Below, in pieces: positions 42,901-51,684 of a stretch of DNA of 64,000 bases. The stretch spans positions 2,728,001 through 2,792,000 of the forward strand of contig NZ_CP133189.1 in NCBI RefSeq assembly GCF_030913655.1, read 5' to 3'. Under the pieces are notes generated by a model, which had not been told where the DNA came from, ran no database searches, and was given only the letters and a program-made list of their open reading frames with translations. The stretch comes from Clostridium sp. MB40-C1 (GTDB lineage Bacteria; Bacillota; Clostridia; Clostridiales; Clostridiaceae). Positions within the stretch are counted from its first letter, which is position 1. Each line of letters begins with the position of its first letter. The position numbers and the translations under genes are program-made.

Positions 42901-45631
42901 ATGTTACAGATACACTTCCTGACAAGATTTGCATTGCAGCAAGTATTATTTCATCTTTCATTGGAGGGAGTTTGGCTAGATCTTCTACTTTCATACCTTC
43001 CATAGCTATTTTTACTTTAGCAAAAGCATTATTTACATCTTTTTCACTTGGCTCTTTTGGAATATCTATTCCCATTTCTTTTAATACTGATATACTTGTA
43101 TTTAAAGCTTCTTGTATTTTAAACTGAGCCTGATAAGCCTGTAATTTTACATTATATACATTAACTTTATGAATTATGGTTTTTGCATTATCTAACACAA
43201 TTTGTGAATACTGATCCATTTTTTCAAAATCGCCAGTTAAATAAGCCATTTCTGTTATTTCGGAATATAACTGAAGTGTTAACTCATAATGTTCTTGCCA
43301 AGCATTACTGCTCAACATTTCTATACCTATTTTAAAGTAGTTATATGCTGTTTTATAAGCTGAAGAATTTTTTGATGCTAACCCCACTTTTAAATTTAAC
43401 TCAGCAAGCTTTATACGTTTTTCTTCATCAATAATTATAGATTTTCCCAAGTTAAGTTGTTCTACTACTTCAAATAAACTTTCTGTTTTATCAGATTCTA
43501 AGTATCTTTTTAATAACAATTTTCCTATTTTTAAATGAGCTGATGGTTTAATCTCTTCAGGTATTAAAGTATAGACAGCTTGTTGAATACGATCATGAAG
43601 AAATCTGAATCTAATATTCTCTTCTGATAATTCCTTATTATCATCTTTAATAATAGCTATCAAACCTTTTTTAACAGCTGTTTGTAATTCTTCTAATACA
43701 ATATCTAATGGTTTATTATTAATTAATGCTATTGTTTTCAAATTAAACTGATTTCCTATGCAAGCAGCATTTTTTAACTCCTCTAATGTGGAATTATCTA
43801 ATGTGTTTATTTTCTGTATTAGTAAATCTACTACATTTTGAGTTATGTCCATTTTTTTTATTTGTTCTGTATTCCAACACCAATGCATTAAGTTATAGTC
43901 AAACCATATATATTTTTTATCATATAACACTTTTAAGAATTCTCTCATGAAAAAGCAATTTCCTTGTGTTTTGTTGTATATATATTGTGACAGCTCATTA
44001 AACAATATAGGATCTTCTCTTAAACTTGTCAAAGCTTCTTCAAGTAATTCTTTTACATCATCTTCCTTTAATGGCTTTAGTTCTAGAACATTGATACTAG
44101 CTTTATCTTTAATAAGTTCATCTTCCATAATCTTAACAGGATGATCTGAACTAACTTCATTATCTCTATAAGCTCCAATAATCAATAGGTTTGCAATTGA
44201 TTCATTGGTCATTAGCATTTTTATAAAATTTAAACTTGCAGCATCTGCCCATTGTAAATCATCAATAAACATAATAAGCATGTGCTCTTTTTGAGCAATC
44301 ACTCTTATAAAATTTTCAAAAACTAAATTAAATCTGTTTTGAGTTTCACTTGGTCCTAATCGTGGAACAGGTTTTTGCTTTCCTATGATAAGTTCTAAAG
44401 AAGGAATAACATCTGTAATTATTTTTCCATTATTCCCTACTGCATGTAGTATTTTTTCACGCCATGTTGATAGCTGGTTAGAAGATTCCATAAGCAATTT
44501 GTTTATAAATTTACTAAGAGCTTGTACAATAGCATTGTAGGGCACTTCTGATTGTATTTGTTCAAACTTACCTGATACAAAATAGGTAGGTTTCTTTATA
44601 ATATAATTTTGTATCTCATTTACTAGAGCAGTCTTCCCTACCCCTGCATAACCTTTAACTAATAATAATTCTTTTCTACCAGAACTAATTTTTCTAACAG
44701 AGTTAAGTAATTGTTGGAGTTCTTTCTCCCTGCCATACAATTTTTCGGGGATTTGCAGCTCATCTGTAATATCTTGTTTGGCAATTTGAAATTCTTCAAT
44801 TACTCCTTTGGTTTTTAAACTATTTTCACATATTTCTAAATCCTTCTTCAACCCAATTAAAGTTTGATATCTGTCTTCTGGCATTTTAGCTATTAGCTTC
44901 ATTACAATATCTGATATTACTTTAGGAATATTCTCATTCACTTCAACTAGAGGTACAGCTTCTTTTGCAATATGTGCATAAATTAATTCTAATTTATCTT
45001 CATTATTAAAAGGTACTTTTCCTGTTAATAATTGATAAAAGCACACACCTAAAGAATAATAATCTGAACGATAATCTATCTCTCTACCTATTCTTCCTGT
45101 TTGTTCTGGTGATATATATTGAAATGTACCTTCTAACTTTCCAGGATCTGTTTTCTTTTGATTGTCTTCTATCATAAATATAGAAGTACTAAAGTCAATA
45201 ATTTTTATTTCTCCATCATCATTAATTAAAATATTGTTAGGATTAATATCTAAATGAACAATCCCATTTTTATGAATTTCACTTAAAATATCAACAATTT
45301 GAATAGCTATTTTGAAAAATTCGTTTAAATTAATATCATTATTCTTAATTAATTTTTTAAGTGAATTTCCTTCAAAATATTCCTTAACTAAAACTGGTCT
45401 ACCTTCCCAATCCTCTAAAGTATATGTGTTCTGTAGACCCTTAACATAATTAACTTTTTGAGAAAGTTTATACTCATTATTTATTCTTTCTATGTTTCTT
45501 AATGTCACTCTCTCTGAAGGAATCGTCTTAAGAATTACATTTTGTTTCTTTGCTTTGCTATAAGCACGATAGGTAAGCGTATCCTTCCCCTCATAAATCA
45601 ACTTGTCGATTTCGTATTCTTTGAGCTTCAA
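39965..45631 (-). CDS. Ser/Thr kinase-AAA ATPase-TPR-GAF-PAS-histidine kinase fusion
   Basis: 1888 residues. A protein-kinase domain (about 1-270) has K35, catalytic HLDINPNN with D128 and N133, and DFS (146-148) instead of DFG. An AAA ATPase follows near residue 325 (GYAGVGKTALVNE), then a long helical/TPR-like region to about 1350, a GAF domain, a PAS domain, and a histidine kinase with phospho-acceptor H in LANLSHELKTPLN and N/G boxes (NLLSNAIKF, DEGVGIP, GSGIGLTIVKLL). It is a cytoplasmic signalling protein combining Ser/Thr and His kinases; no response regulator is adjacent. Input signal unknown. Confidence 0.9.
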   Translation of the reverse strand: MKLKEYEIDKLIYEGKDTLTYRAYSKAKKQNVILKTIPSERVTLRNIERINNEYKLSQKVNYVKGLQNTYTLEDWEGRPVLVKEYFEGNSLKKLIKNNDINLNEFFKIAIQIVDILSEIHKNGIVHLDINPNNILINDDGEIKIIDFSTSIFMIEDNQKKTDPGKLEGTFQYISPEQTGRIGREIDYRSDYYSLGVCFYQLLTGKVPFNNEDKLELIYAHIAKEAVPLVEVNENIPKVISDIVMKLIAKMPEDRYQTLIGLKKDLEICENSLKTKGVIEEFQIAKQDITDELQIPEKLYGREKELQQLLNSVRKISSGRKELLLVKGYAGVGKTALVNEIQNYIIKKPTYFVSGKFEQIQSEVPYNAIVQALSKFINKLLMESSNQLSTWREKILHAVGNNGKIITDVIPSLELIIGKQKPVPRLGPSETQNRFNLVFENFIRVIAQKEHMLIMFIDDLQWADAASLNFIKMLMTNESIANLLIIGAYRDNEVSSDHPVKIMEDELIKDKASINVLELKPLKEDDVKELLEEALTSLREDPILFNELSQYIYNKTQGNCFFMREFLKVLYDKKYIWFDYNLMHWCWNTEQIKKMDITQNVVDLLIQKINTLDNSTLEELKNAACIGNQFNLKTIALINNKPLDIVLEELQTAVKKGLIAIIKDDNKELSEENIRFRFLHDRIQQAVYTLIPEEIKPSAHLKIGKLLLKRYLESDKTESLFEVVEQLNLGKSIIIDEEKRIKLAELNLKVGLASKNSSAYKTAYNYFKIGIEMLSSNAWQEHYELTLQLYSEITEMAYLTGDFEKMDQYSQIVLDNAKTIIHKVNVYNVKLQAYQAQFKIQEALNTSISVLKEMGIDIPKEPSEKDVNNAFAKVKIAMEGMKVEDLAKLPPMKDEIILAAMQILSGSVSVTYKTAPMLTPIVVCKMMELSIKYGNAPFTPAAYVSYGMILCGMGMNVELAYKLGKIGCDLVESDDLKQYKAMTLFIYGGAIQQWKQHLRSTLKVNEEAYFAGIENGNFEYAAYGSCVYIRYALYAGESLEILEKDIRTNIVRLQRIKQGLSENYIRVLGQFILNMQGKSNSPTKLVGELCDEDKIITAAIDSSDIAGIAFTFISKMTLSYYFQRYDDAIEFSKKAEEALVGIVGTVDVAIYYYFDSLVKLAIYNDVSDEEKEEILTRISENQLKMKKWAEDAPMNFLHKFYLVEAERLRVTGKTEEAIEYYNKAISLAKENKYINDEALANELATKFWLNKGEYRYAKLHFKEAYFAYKRWGAEAKVKDLQNKYLEIFHEKFEGNIGQKQTTITTLELVDIAAIVKASQAISQEIVLDDLIKTLIKIVIENVGAEKIVFILKELDKLIIKGEKKNQQEKIIVGLEKGVEGYEQLPKSIINYVSRTSRSVILENSADSTEFSQDEYIIKNKPKSILCYPLINQREFKGMIYLENNLIKGAFTKDRLKILEILSAQIVIALENAKLYEELEYSNEVLDTKVKERTLELKEERDKLQKYLDIAEVSIWVLDENGIVTLINRKGCEILGYTEEEMVGRQWSDFIVQKIDKEQVKDFETIISGELVRYSDKIILTKAGEERMMSCYHVILKDKDGNVEGILGCGVDVTEYNLLREQLEYNKLKLEFLANLSHELKTPLNLSFCALQMLSLYLKNNLTSEANEKFKKYTNIIKQNNYRLLKLVNNIVDITKINCDSFEINLQNNDIVELIRDITYSVLEYVKNKNRVLEFKSDIESKVIACDAFNIERIMLNLLSNAIKFTDDGDKISVNVYDRGDSVDIVVRDEGVGIPKDKQKFIFERFRQVDKSFTRNSEGSGIGLTIVKLLVELHDGDIKLESQEGEFTEFVINLPAKKLNSKCDTVSNYHNSGVDLIDRIDIEFSDIYGL

Positions 45632-45743
45632 AGTTATTCCCCCTAACTCCTTTCGTAATTGAAACCTAATTTAGTGTTGATCCTATATTTGATTAATTTA
45701 CCATAATATAATTATTTAATTAAATATTTCCTCAACAAACAAT

Positions 45744-45776
45744 ATTATACCAAATAGTGTATGGTTTTGGTATAAT
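45744..45776 (-). promoter_or_regulatory. Extended -10 promoter in an inverted repeat
   Basis: Arms ATTATACCA and TGGTATAAT, 15 bases apart. The leftward arm reads TGGTATAAT, an extended -10, about 115 bases before the kinase-fusion start. A mirror copy on the other side suggests an operator or symmetrical promoter. Confidence 0.5.
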
Positions 45777-45922
45777 TTACATGAAAAATATACTTTTTTT
45801 GAAATATTTTGATAAAATTTGTGATCTTATCTTGAAAAATTACCCAATGGTTAATTATTTTCATATATTAATATTCATAGTCACTTGAAGGATATTTAAA
45901 ATTATCTTTTATAATCATCAAA

Positions 45923-45951
45923 AAACCGTACTGGATTTCTCCAATACGGTC
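45923..45951 (-). terminator. Terminator after tetR
   Basis: Arms ACCGTACTGG / CCAATACGGT; leftward followed by TTTTTTGATG. Probably ends the TetR transcript, about 200 bases past its stop. The rest of 45777-46157 has no gene. Confidence 0.75.
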
Positions 45952-46157
45952 ATATGTATTCGTTGACTTTAGCAGTGGAATCAAACCACACTTAACCACT
46001 TATAGTACTATTATTCTTTGTAACTATTTTAAGTGATGCTTTTTTCATTTAATATATCTCTATATTTATCATACATAATTATAATATAATATACTGTTAT
46101 AATATAAAAATTCTGTAGGAAGATTCCATGAAGGATTAGGATGAATCCCTTTTATAT

Positions 46158-46802
46158 TTATTTATTCATATAATCCGTACAATCTTGAAACAAGAAGTAT
46201 AGCATATTTACACACTTTTCAATATATAAATCCATATTTTTTATTTCATCATCATATATAATCTTATGGCATAGATCCTCAATTATAAAAAATGAATAAT
46301 GAAAAAATATCTTTTCTTCCTCTTTACCTTTAAAAGGTATAGATAAAATTCTAAAAATATCTGCTATATTTTCATTTCTACGTATCTCTTGTTTCTTTCT
46401 TATCATATCTATATCTTCGTCTAAAAGTGTTAATGCCTCCATTTCATCGTGAAAAGTTTTAGAAAAATCATGTCTTTTTATCATCATTTTTATAAACATC
46501 CTAAAAAGCTCTTTTGCTTCTTCTTCATTATTAAGTTGTTTATCAACATTCCCTACCCAAAAATTATGGGTTGGATATATAAATTTTTCGTTAAGCCTTT
46601 CAATTACCCTAATATAGATATCCTTCTTATCTTGAAAATAGGCATATACAGAGCCAGTAGCAACATCTGCTTCTTTAGCTATATCTGCTGTAGTGGTATT
46701 GTAATAGCCTTTTTCATTGAATAATTTATAAGCCGCTTCTAATATTCTATTATATTTTTCTAAAGCCCTTTTTTGAGTTGGTATCCTTGTTTTTCTTTCC
46801 AT
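46158..46802 (-). CDS. TetR-family repressor
   Basis: 214 residues from the ATG at 46802, 5 bases after AGGTGA; the frame can extend to a GTG inside that site. N-terminal helix-turn-helix: RILEAAYKLFNEKGYYNTTTADIAKEADVATGSVYAYF. The C-terminal ligand domain is unassigned. It diverges from an MFS exporter gene, and two near-identical palindromes lie in the 149-base gap, so it very likely represses that exporter and itself and responds to an exported compound. Confidence 0.9.
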   Translation of the reverse strand: MERKTRIPTQKRALEKYNRILEAAYKLFNEKGYYNTTTADIAKEADVATGSVYAYFQDKKDIYIRVIERLNEKFIYPTHNFWVGNVDKQLNNEEEAKELFRMFIKMMIKRHDFSKTFHDEMEALTLLDEDIDMIRKKQEIRRNENIADIFRILSIPFKGKEEEKIFFHYSFFIIEDLCHKIIYDDEIKNMDLYIEKCVNMLYFLFQDCTDYMNK

Positions 46803-46854
46803 TTTCATCACCTATTCTAATAATAAAAGATAAAAAAACAAAAGTCAACAAAAC

Positions 46855-46924
46855 ATGAAATTGATTTCATATATTGACATTTGAATTTTATCAGTATAAT
46901 ATATGAACATGAATTCAATTTCAT
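46855..46924. promoter_or_regulatory. MFS promoter flanked by two TetR operators
   Basis: ATGAAATTGATTTCAT (46855-46870) and ATGAATTCAATTTCAT (46909-46924) are palindromes of one pattern. Between them are TTGACA (46874-46879) and a -10 region TATAATAT (46895-46902; 17-base spacing to TAATAT) for the rightward gene. Binding at both would close the promoter. Confidence 0.72.
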
Positions 46925-46951
46925 ATATTAATAATAACGTGGGAGGGTATC

Positions 46952-48619
46952 ATGAATAAAAAACAAAAAATATTAGCATTTATATCTCTAGCAATAGCTT
47001 GCTTCTTAACAGTATTAGATTCAACTATAGTTAATGTGTCTTTACCATCTATGGCTAACTACTTTAAAACTGATATAACAGGAATATCTTGGGTAAGTAC
47101 AGCTTACTTAATTCCTTTCTCTGCTCTTTTAATAAATTTCTCAAAAATTGCAGATATCTATGGAAGAAAGAAACTATTTTTAATTGGTCTTCTAGTCTTT
47201 GGTTTTTCATCAATATTTTGTGGACTTTCCACTTCTCTTTATATGATTATAATTTTTAGAATCATACAAGGTATAGGAGCTGCAATTCTTGCTCCATTAT
47301 CTATTCCTTTAGGCATAGAATTATTCGGCAAAAATGCTATGTCAAAACTTGCTATTATAATCGGTATGACAATTTCTATAGCTGCAGCTTCTGGACCTGT
47401 TATAGGTGGAATCTTAAATGAAGCCTTTAATTTTAAGGCAATATTTTATGTAAATGTTCCTTTTATTATTATTTCTCTTTTCTTAGGAGTAAAATATGTT
47501 AAAGAATGTTATGACAGAACAATCGAAAAGAAAATAGATTTTATTGGCTCTATATTATTAGCTTATGGAATTGGGGCATTAACTTTTCTACTTGTTAAAG
47601 GAAATTACTATGGTTGGGTAAGTACAAAAATAGTTGTTTTAATGATAACTTCAGCAATATCAATTGTCACTTTTCTAGTATATGAAGCTAAATCAAAAAA
47701 TCCAATGATAGAATTTAAGCTATTCAAAATAAAAAGCTTTACTTCTTCCATAATTATAATTGGAGTAATATTCTTTGCCTATATGCCAATCTCCTATTTA
47801 ATGAATTTCTACTTACAAAATCAATTAGGCTATACAGTATTAAAATCTGGAACTATACTAGGTATAGTAAGCTGCATCTCTTTTATTATGTCTCCAATTT
47901 TCGGGATTATATCTAAAAAATATAGTGCTAGAGTTACTTCTCTATTAGCAGTAATTTTTGTATCTCTAGGTGATTTTATGTTTGTATTTATGAATAGTTC
48001 AAACAATGTAAAGATAATCTACAGTTCTTTTATTATAGTAGGACTTGGAATTGGCGCAACTTCTCCGTTGTATCAAAGCGCTTTTGAAGAGATTTCAAAG
48101 GATAAGAATGGTATTGCTTCAGGTATACTAAATAGCTTTAGACAATTAACTGCATGCTTGGCTATAGCTTTAGTTTCAACCTTAAGTAGTTATTACACTA
48201 ATCAAGCTATAGACAATACAAAAATCAAAATAATAGATACAGTCAATAAGAATACAGTACTTGAAAATCAAGTTAAATCTACAATATGCAATAAAATAAA
48301 AACTTCAAATACTAGTCAAAATACTTCTTTTTCAAAAGATATGGTTGATAAATTAATTCAAGCTGAAGAGAAGAAAATATTAGCAACTGTTCCTGATAAT
48401 ATGAAACCATCTGTAAAAGAAAAGTTTAATGTACAAGCAAAAGAAATATACAATATTCTAGATAAAGCAACTGTAATAAAAAATGATGAAATCAATAATG
48501 TTTATAATAAATGCTTCCTTTTCACAGCAATTATTGCACTCTTAGGACTAATAGCAGTACCTTTTAATAAAAAGAGTGAATCTAAATTAGAAAAAGTTAA
48601 AGCAGAAACAGCGATATAG
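46952..48619 (+). CDS. DHA2-type MFS multidrug exporter
   Basis: 555 residues, 14-span drug:proton antiporter of the EmrB/QacA group. Helix 1 has the LDSTIVNVSLPSM motif and loop 2-3 has ADIYGRKK; motif C (GPVIGGIL) is in helix 5. A charged extracellular loop of about 90 residues separates the last two membrane segments. It exports hydrophobic drugs or dyes. ATG follows GGGAGGG. Controlled by the divergent TetR gene. Confidence 0.9.
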   Translation: MNKKQKILAFISLAIACFLTVLDSTIVNVSLPSMANYFKTDITGISWVSTAYLIPFSALLINFSKIADIYGRKKLFLIGLLVFGFSSIFCGLSTSLYMIIIFRIIQGIGAAILAPLSIPLGIELFGKNAMSKLAIIIGMTISIAAASGPVIGGILNEAFNFKAIFYVNVPFIIISLFLGVKYVKECYDRTIEKKIDFIGSILLAYGIGALTFLLVKGNYYGWVSTKIVVLMITSAISIVTFLVYEAKSKNPMIEFKLFKIKSFTSSIIIIGVIFFAYMPISYLMNFYLQNQLGYTVLKSGTILGIVSCISFIMSPIFGIISKKYSARVTSLLAVIFVSLGDFMFVFMNSSNNVKIIYSSFIIVGLGIGATSPLYQSAFEEISKDKNGIASGILNSFRQLTACLAIALVSTLSSYYTNQAIDNTKIKIIDTVNKNTVLENQVKSTICNKIKTSNTSQNTSFSKDMVDKLIQAEEKKILATVPDNMKPSVKEKFNVQAKEIYNILDKATVIKNDEINNVYNKCFLFTAIIALLGLIAVPFNKKSESKLEKVKAETAI

Positions 48620-48631
48620 ATGAAAAATAAT

Positions 48632-48666
48632 AGGTTGTTACACCAAGTATAATTGTGTAGCAACCT
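48632..48666. terminator. Hairpin after MFS gene
   Basis: AGGTTGttACAC paired with GTGTagCAACCT, 13 bases past the exporter stop; AAAAAT follows on the plus strand. Confidence 0.5.
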
Positions 48667-48745
48667 AAAAATTTATCTTAATTTAGAAAATTATTTTTTA
48701 ATTTTCTACTATGCAAGATTTAGGTGAATCTATAAGAAAACCGCC

Positions 48746-48772
48746 TTTACTTATGATACAGTTCACCGTAAC
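48746..48772 (+). repeat. Relic of TTACTTATGGTACGGTTCA repeat
   Basis: Reads TTTACTTATGATACAGTTCACCGTAAC, close to the conserved block that heads the two small-ORF units at 53501 and 55257; no small ORF follows here. Confidence 0.5.
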
Positions 48773-48820
48773 AGATTTAATGTAGACCTTTTTCAAGTTA
48801 TACATAAGACATAAATATAG

Positions 48821-48843
48821 GCCTACACTCATTGAGTGTAAGC
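48821..48843 (-). terminator. Terminator after Bce-type permease
   Basis: Arms GCCTACACTC / GAGTGTAAGC with a 3-base loop, 12 bases past the permease stop. Confidence 0.7.
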
Positions 48844-48854
48844 CATCATACATC

Positions 48855-50828
48855 TTATAATGCAATTTGCTTTTTATATTTATTTGAAGTTATTAAATAA
48901 AATATAACTTGAATAACAGAATATACTCCAAAAACAAATAAACTATTTTTCCACATATACTCCCCACCACTTATTGAATCATAAATAGCGGATAAATAGT
49001 ATCCTATACATATTAAAGCTATAATTGGAGGTACAAGGAACACTGCACCTAACTCTTTAATAATTAAAGCATTAATTTCCCTTTCGCTTAAACCTATTTT
49101 CATTAATTGCTTACTTCTTTCTCTATCCCCTTCAATAGAAGTTATTGTTTTAAAATATAAGGCTGCTGCACTTCCTACTAAAAACATCATTCCCATAAAA
49201 CTACAAATAAACAGCAAGAAACCATGTGATTTTATAGAATCTTCAAATATTATTTGTTTAACCATTAAAGTATCAAGGGCATCTTCCTCAAAATTAGTTT
49301 CTAACTTTTTATAAAACTCATCATATTTTTTCCCTTCTTCTAAATTGATAAGTATATCGTAAGTAATAGATTCATTTCCAAGCCTTTGCTTCATAATTTT
49401 ATAATCATCATTGTTGACAACTACAACATCATCTCTGAAATACTCCTCATTGGCAGTAGAATAATTTACTATAGTATCTATTTTTTCTCTTTTTTTCTCT
49501 TTAGGTACATACATGTACTCATCTGCTTTGTGCTGAGTTTTATATTCAGCTAAAGACATGGAATTATTATCCATTACCCTTTTAGATAAATCCATCATAA
49601 AGCCTCCATCATAAGAACTGCTTGTTTTTTCGGCATGACAATAAAAGATTTCTCCTTTTTCTAAATTTAACTCATTATCCCTCAAAGCTTTATAGGTATC
49701 TTCGCTTATAACCAGCATATTAGATCTACGCCATAAGCAATCCCCATCATCATTTACTCTGATATTAGGAATATTCAGTCCTTCTATTTCGCTATAGCTT
49801 TTTACTTCTCCTAAATTCTCAGTAACAAAACCTCTAATATCTGTATCTTTAATGCTGCTTTTATCGACTATAAAACTCATATCATACGGAAATTCCATAT
49901 CTATTTGCTTCTCAGTTGATTTATACATGCTGTAGGCAAAAGAAGTAAATATCATTCCTCCAGAAACCAATAGAGTAACCACATATAAAACTACTCTGTA
50001 AGACATAAACCTGTGTGAAAGAGAATTAATAAACAAAATATTATTATTGTAGGTTCTTTTAAATTTTTTCATAACCTTTACCACTACTGTCATTGAAAAA
50101 CCTATCAATAAGTAAATCGATACAACTATTCCCACTATAGAACCTTGCATATATATATCCTGATTATTTTTTATTTTTCCTCTAACCAGCATATTAAAAA
50201 TAATCACAGCGCCTATAAAAATTATTATTCCTATTGAACCTAGAATAGTACTTGTACTTCCTGAATCTTTTTTTGACTTTAATATCTTTATAACTGAATA
50301 TCTTTTTAAAAATATCATCTGATACATTGTAGTAAACAAAAATATTACAAATGAGATTAATAACACTGCTCCATAAACCTTAATGCTTAAAGGAATGTCT
50401 ATATTATGAATTTTTAGTATTTTACCTATAGCCATATGAAATAGTTTCGAAAATATACTTCCTGCTAAAGATGCAGATAGAAATGATGCTAAAGAAATTA
50501 TAATATTTTCATAGCAAAGTATTTTTATTATTTCCTTTGAAGTTAATCCTATTGTAAAATATACTCCAAATTCTTTTCCTCTGTACTTTGTAAATGAAAC
50601 TGTAGTAAAGATTATAAATGCTGCTGAAAAAGCTATCATAAAAATCACTATAGTAGTTAAATATCTCCTTAAACCCAGGAATTTTTTATTCTCCATAAAC
50701 TTAGGACTAAAAATCAAAGTAAAAAACATAAATAATATGCACTGAATTATACTGTTACCAAGAAGATATGCCATATAATTTTTAATATTATGACTAATAT
50801 TTTTTATAATCATTGAAGAAAAATCCAC
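48855..50828 (-). CDS. Bce-type ABC transporter permease
   Basis: 657-residue FtsX-type permease with about ten membrane spans and a large extracellular segment (about residues 300-520) between spans, the BceB layout. It partners with the ATPase at 50828-51583 to sense and detoxify peptide antibiotics such as bacitracin or lantibiotics. GTG start overlaps the ATPase stop by one base. Target peptide cannot be told from sequence. Confidence 0.9.
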   Translation of the reverse strand: MDFSSMIIKNISHNIKNYMAYLLGNSIIQCILFMFFTLIFSPKFMENKKFLGLRRYLTTIVIFMIAFSAAFIIFTTVSFTKYRGKEFGVYFTIGLTSKEIIKILCYENIIISLASFLSASLAGSIFSKLFHMAIGKILKIHNIDIPLSIKVYGAVLLISFVIFLFTTMYQMIFLKRYSVIKILKSKKDSGSTSTILGSIGIIIFIGAVIIFNMLVRGKIKNNQDIYMQGSIVGIVVSIYLLIGFSMTVVVKVMKKFKRTYNNNILFINSLSHRFMSYRVVLYVVTLLVSGGMIFTSFAYSMYKSTEKQIDMEFPYDMSFIVDKSSIKDTDIRGFVTENLGEVKSYSEIEGLNIPNIRVNDDGDCLWRRSNMLVISEDTYKALRDNELNLEKGEIFYCHAEKTSSSYDGGFMMDLSKRVMDNNSMSLAEYKTQHKADEYMYVPKEKKREKIDTIVNYSTANEEYFRDDVVVVNNDDYKIMKQRLGNESITYDILINLEEGKKYDEFYKKLETNFEEDALDTLMVKQIIFEDSIKSHGFLLFICSFMGMMFLVGSAAALYFKTITSIEGDRERSKQLMKIGLSEREINALIIKELGAVFLVPPIIALICIGYYLSAIYDSISGGEYMWKNSLFVFGVYSVIQVIFYLITSNKYKKQIAL

Positions 50829-51583
50829 TATTCCTGCCCCCCTATAACCAATTGTGCTTCTATTACCTTATCAAAAAACTCTTTTCTGTTTCCATTAGAG
50901 TTTATTTCAAGCTTAATAGCTCCATCCTTTATAAATATAATTCTCTTACAAAAGGATGCTGCAAAGGGATCATGTGTTACCATGACAATAGTAGCTTTTT
51001 TTTCTTCATTTATCTTTTTAAAGCTTTCCATTATATTCATTGATGATTTCGAATCTAAATTTCCTGTGGGTTCATCTCCTAATACTATTTTAGGTTCCTT
51101 TATTAATGCTCTAGCTTCTGCTGTTCTTTGCTTCTGCCCTCCTGAAATATTATATGGATAACTATTCTCGACACTTTTTAGGCCAAAATACTCTACTAAT
51201 TCGTTAACCTTTTCTTCAACAATCTTTGGCTTTATCTTGTCTAAAGTTAAAGGAAATCCTATATTCTCTTTAACAGTTAGACTATCTAAAAGATTAAACT
51301 CCTGAAATATAAAGCCAATATTGTTTCTTCTGAAAATAGCCATATCATCTTTTTTCATGGTCAGAATATTTTTTCCGTCAATAAAAACTTCACCTGAAGT
51401 GGCTTTATCAATTCCGGCTAAAATATTTAACAAGGTTGTTTTACCGCTTCCGCTGGGTCCCATAACTCCCAAAAATTCTCCATCCTCCACCTTGAAAGAC
51501 ACATCATTAAGTGCCTTTACGGCTTGCGCGCCTTTAAATGCATCATAAACCTTCATTACCTTTCTACATTCTAAAGCTTTCAT
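50828..51583 (-). CDS. Bce-type ABC transporter ATP-binding protein
   Basis: 251 residues with Walker A GPSGSGKT, signature ISGGQKQR (first residue I for the usual L), Walker B IVLGDEPTGNLD and a switch histidine in VMVTHDPF. LolD/BceA group. It energises the adjacent permease. ATG follows AGGAGG. Transcribed from its own promoter with a BceR-type operator. Confidence 0.93.
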   Translation of the reverse strand: MKALECRKVMKVYDAFKGAQAVKALNDVSFKVEDGEFLGVMGPSGSGKTTLLNILAGIDKATSGEVFIDGKNILTMKKDDMAIFRRNNIGFIFQEFNLLDSLTVKENIGFPLTLDKIKPKIVEEKVNELVEYFGLKSVENSYPYNISGGQKQRTAEARALIKEPKIVLGDEPTGNLDSKSSMNIMESFKKINEEKKATIVMVTHDPFAASFCKRIIFIKDGAIKLEINSNGNRKEFFDKVIEAQLVIGGQE

Positions 51584-51616
51584 GTAAATATACCTCCTTT
51601 TTAAAACTGTATCTAA

Positions 51617-51684
51617 AGTATATTACCTATTTCTGTCTTCTCAAATCGATTTTCCTTACCTAACCTTACATCAATGTAAGGTTA
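51617..51684 (-). promoter_or_regulatory. bceAB-type promoter with BceR operator
   Basis: The palindrome TAACCTTACATCAATGTAAG (51661-51680, continuing to 51684) contains TTACA-TCAA-TGTAA, matching the known TNACA-N4-TGTAA site of BceR-like regulators. Downstream on the minus strand are TTGAGA (51644-51639), 16 bases, TATACT (51622-51617). The operator also overlaps the sensor-kinase stop. Confidence 0.78.
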
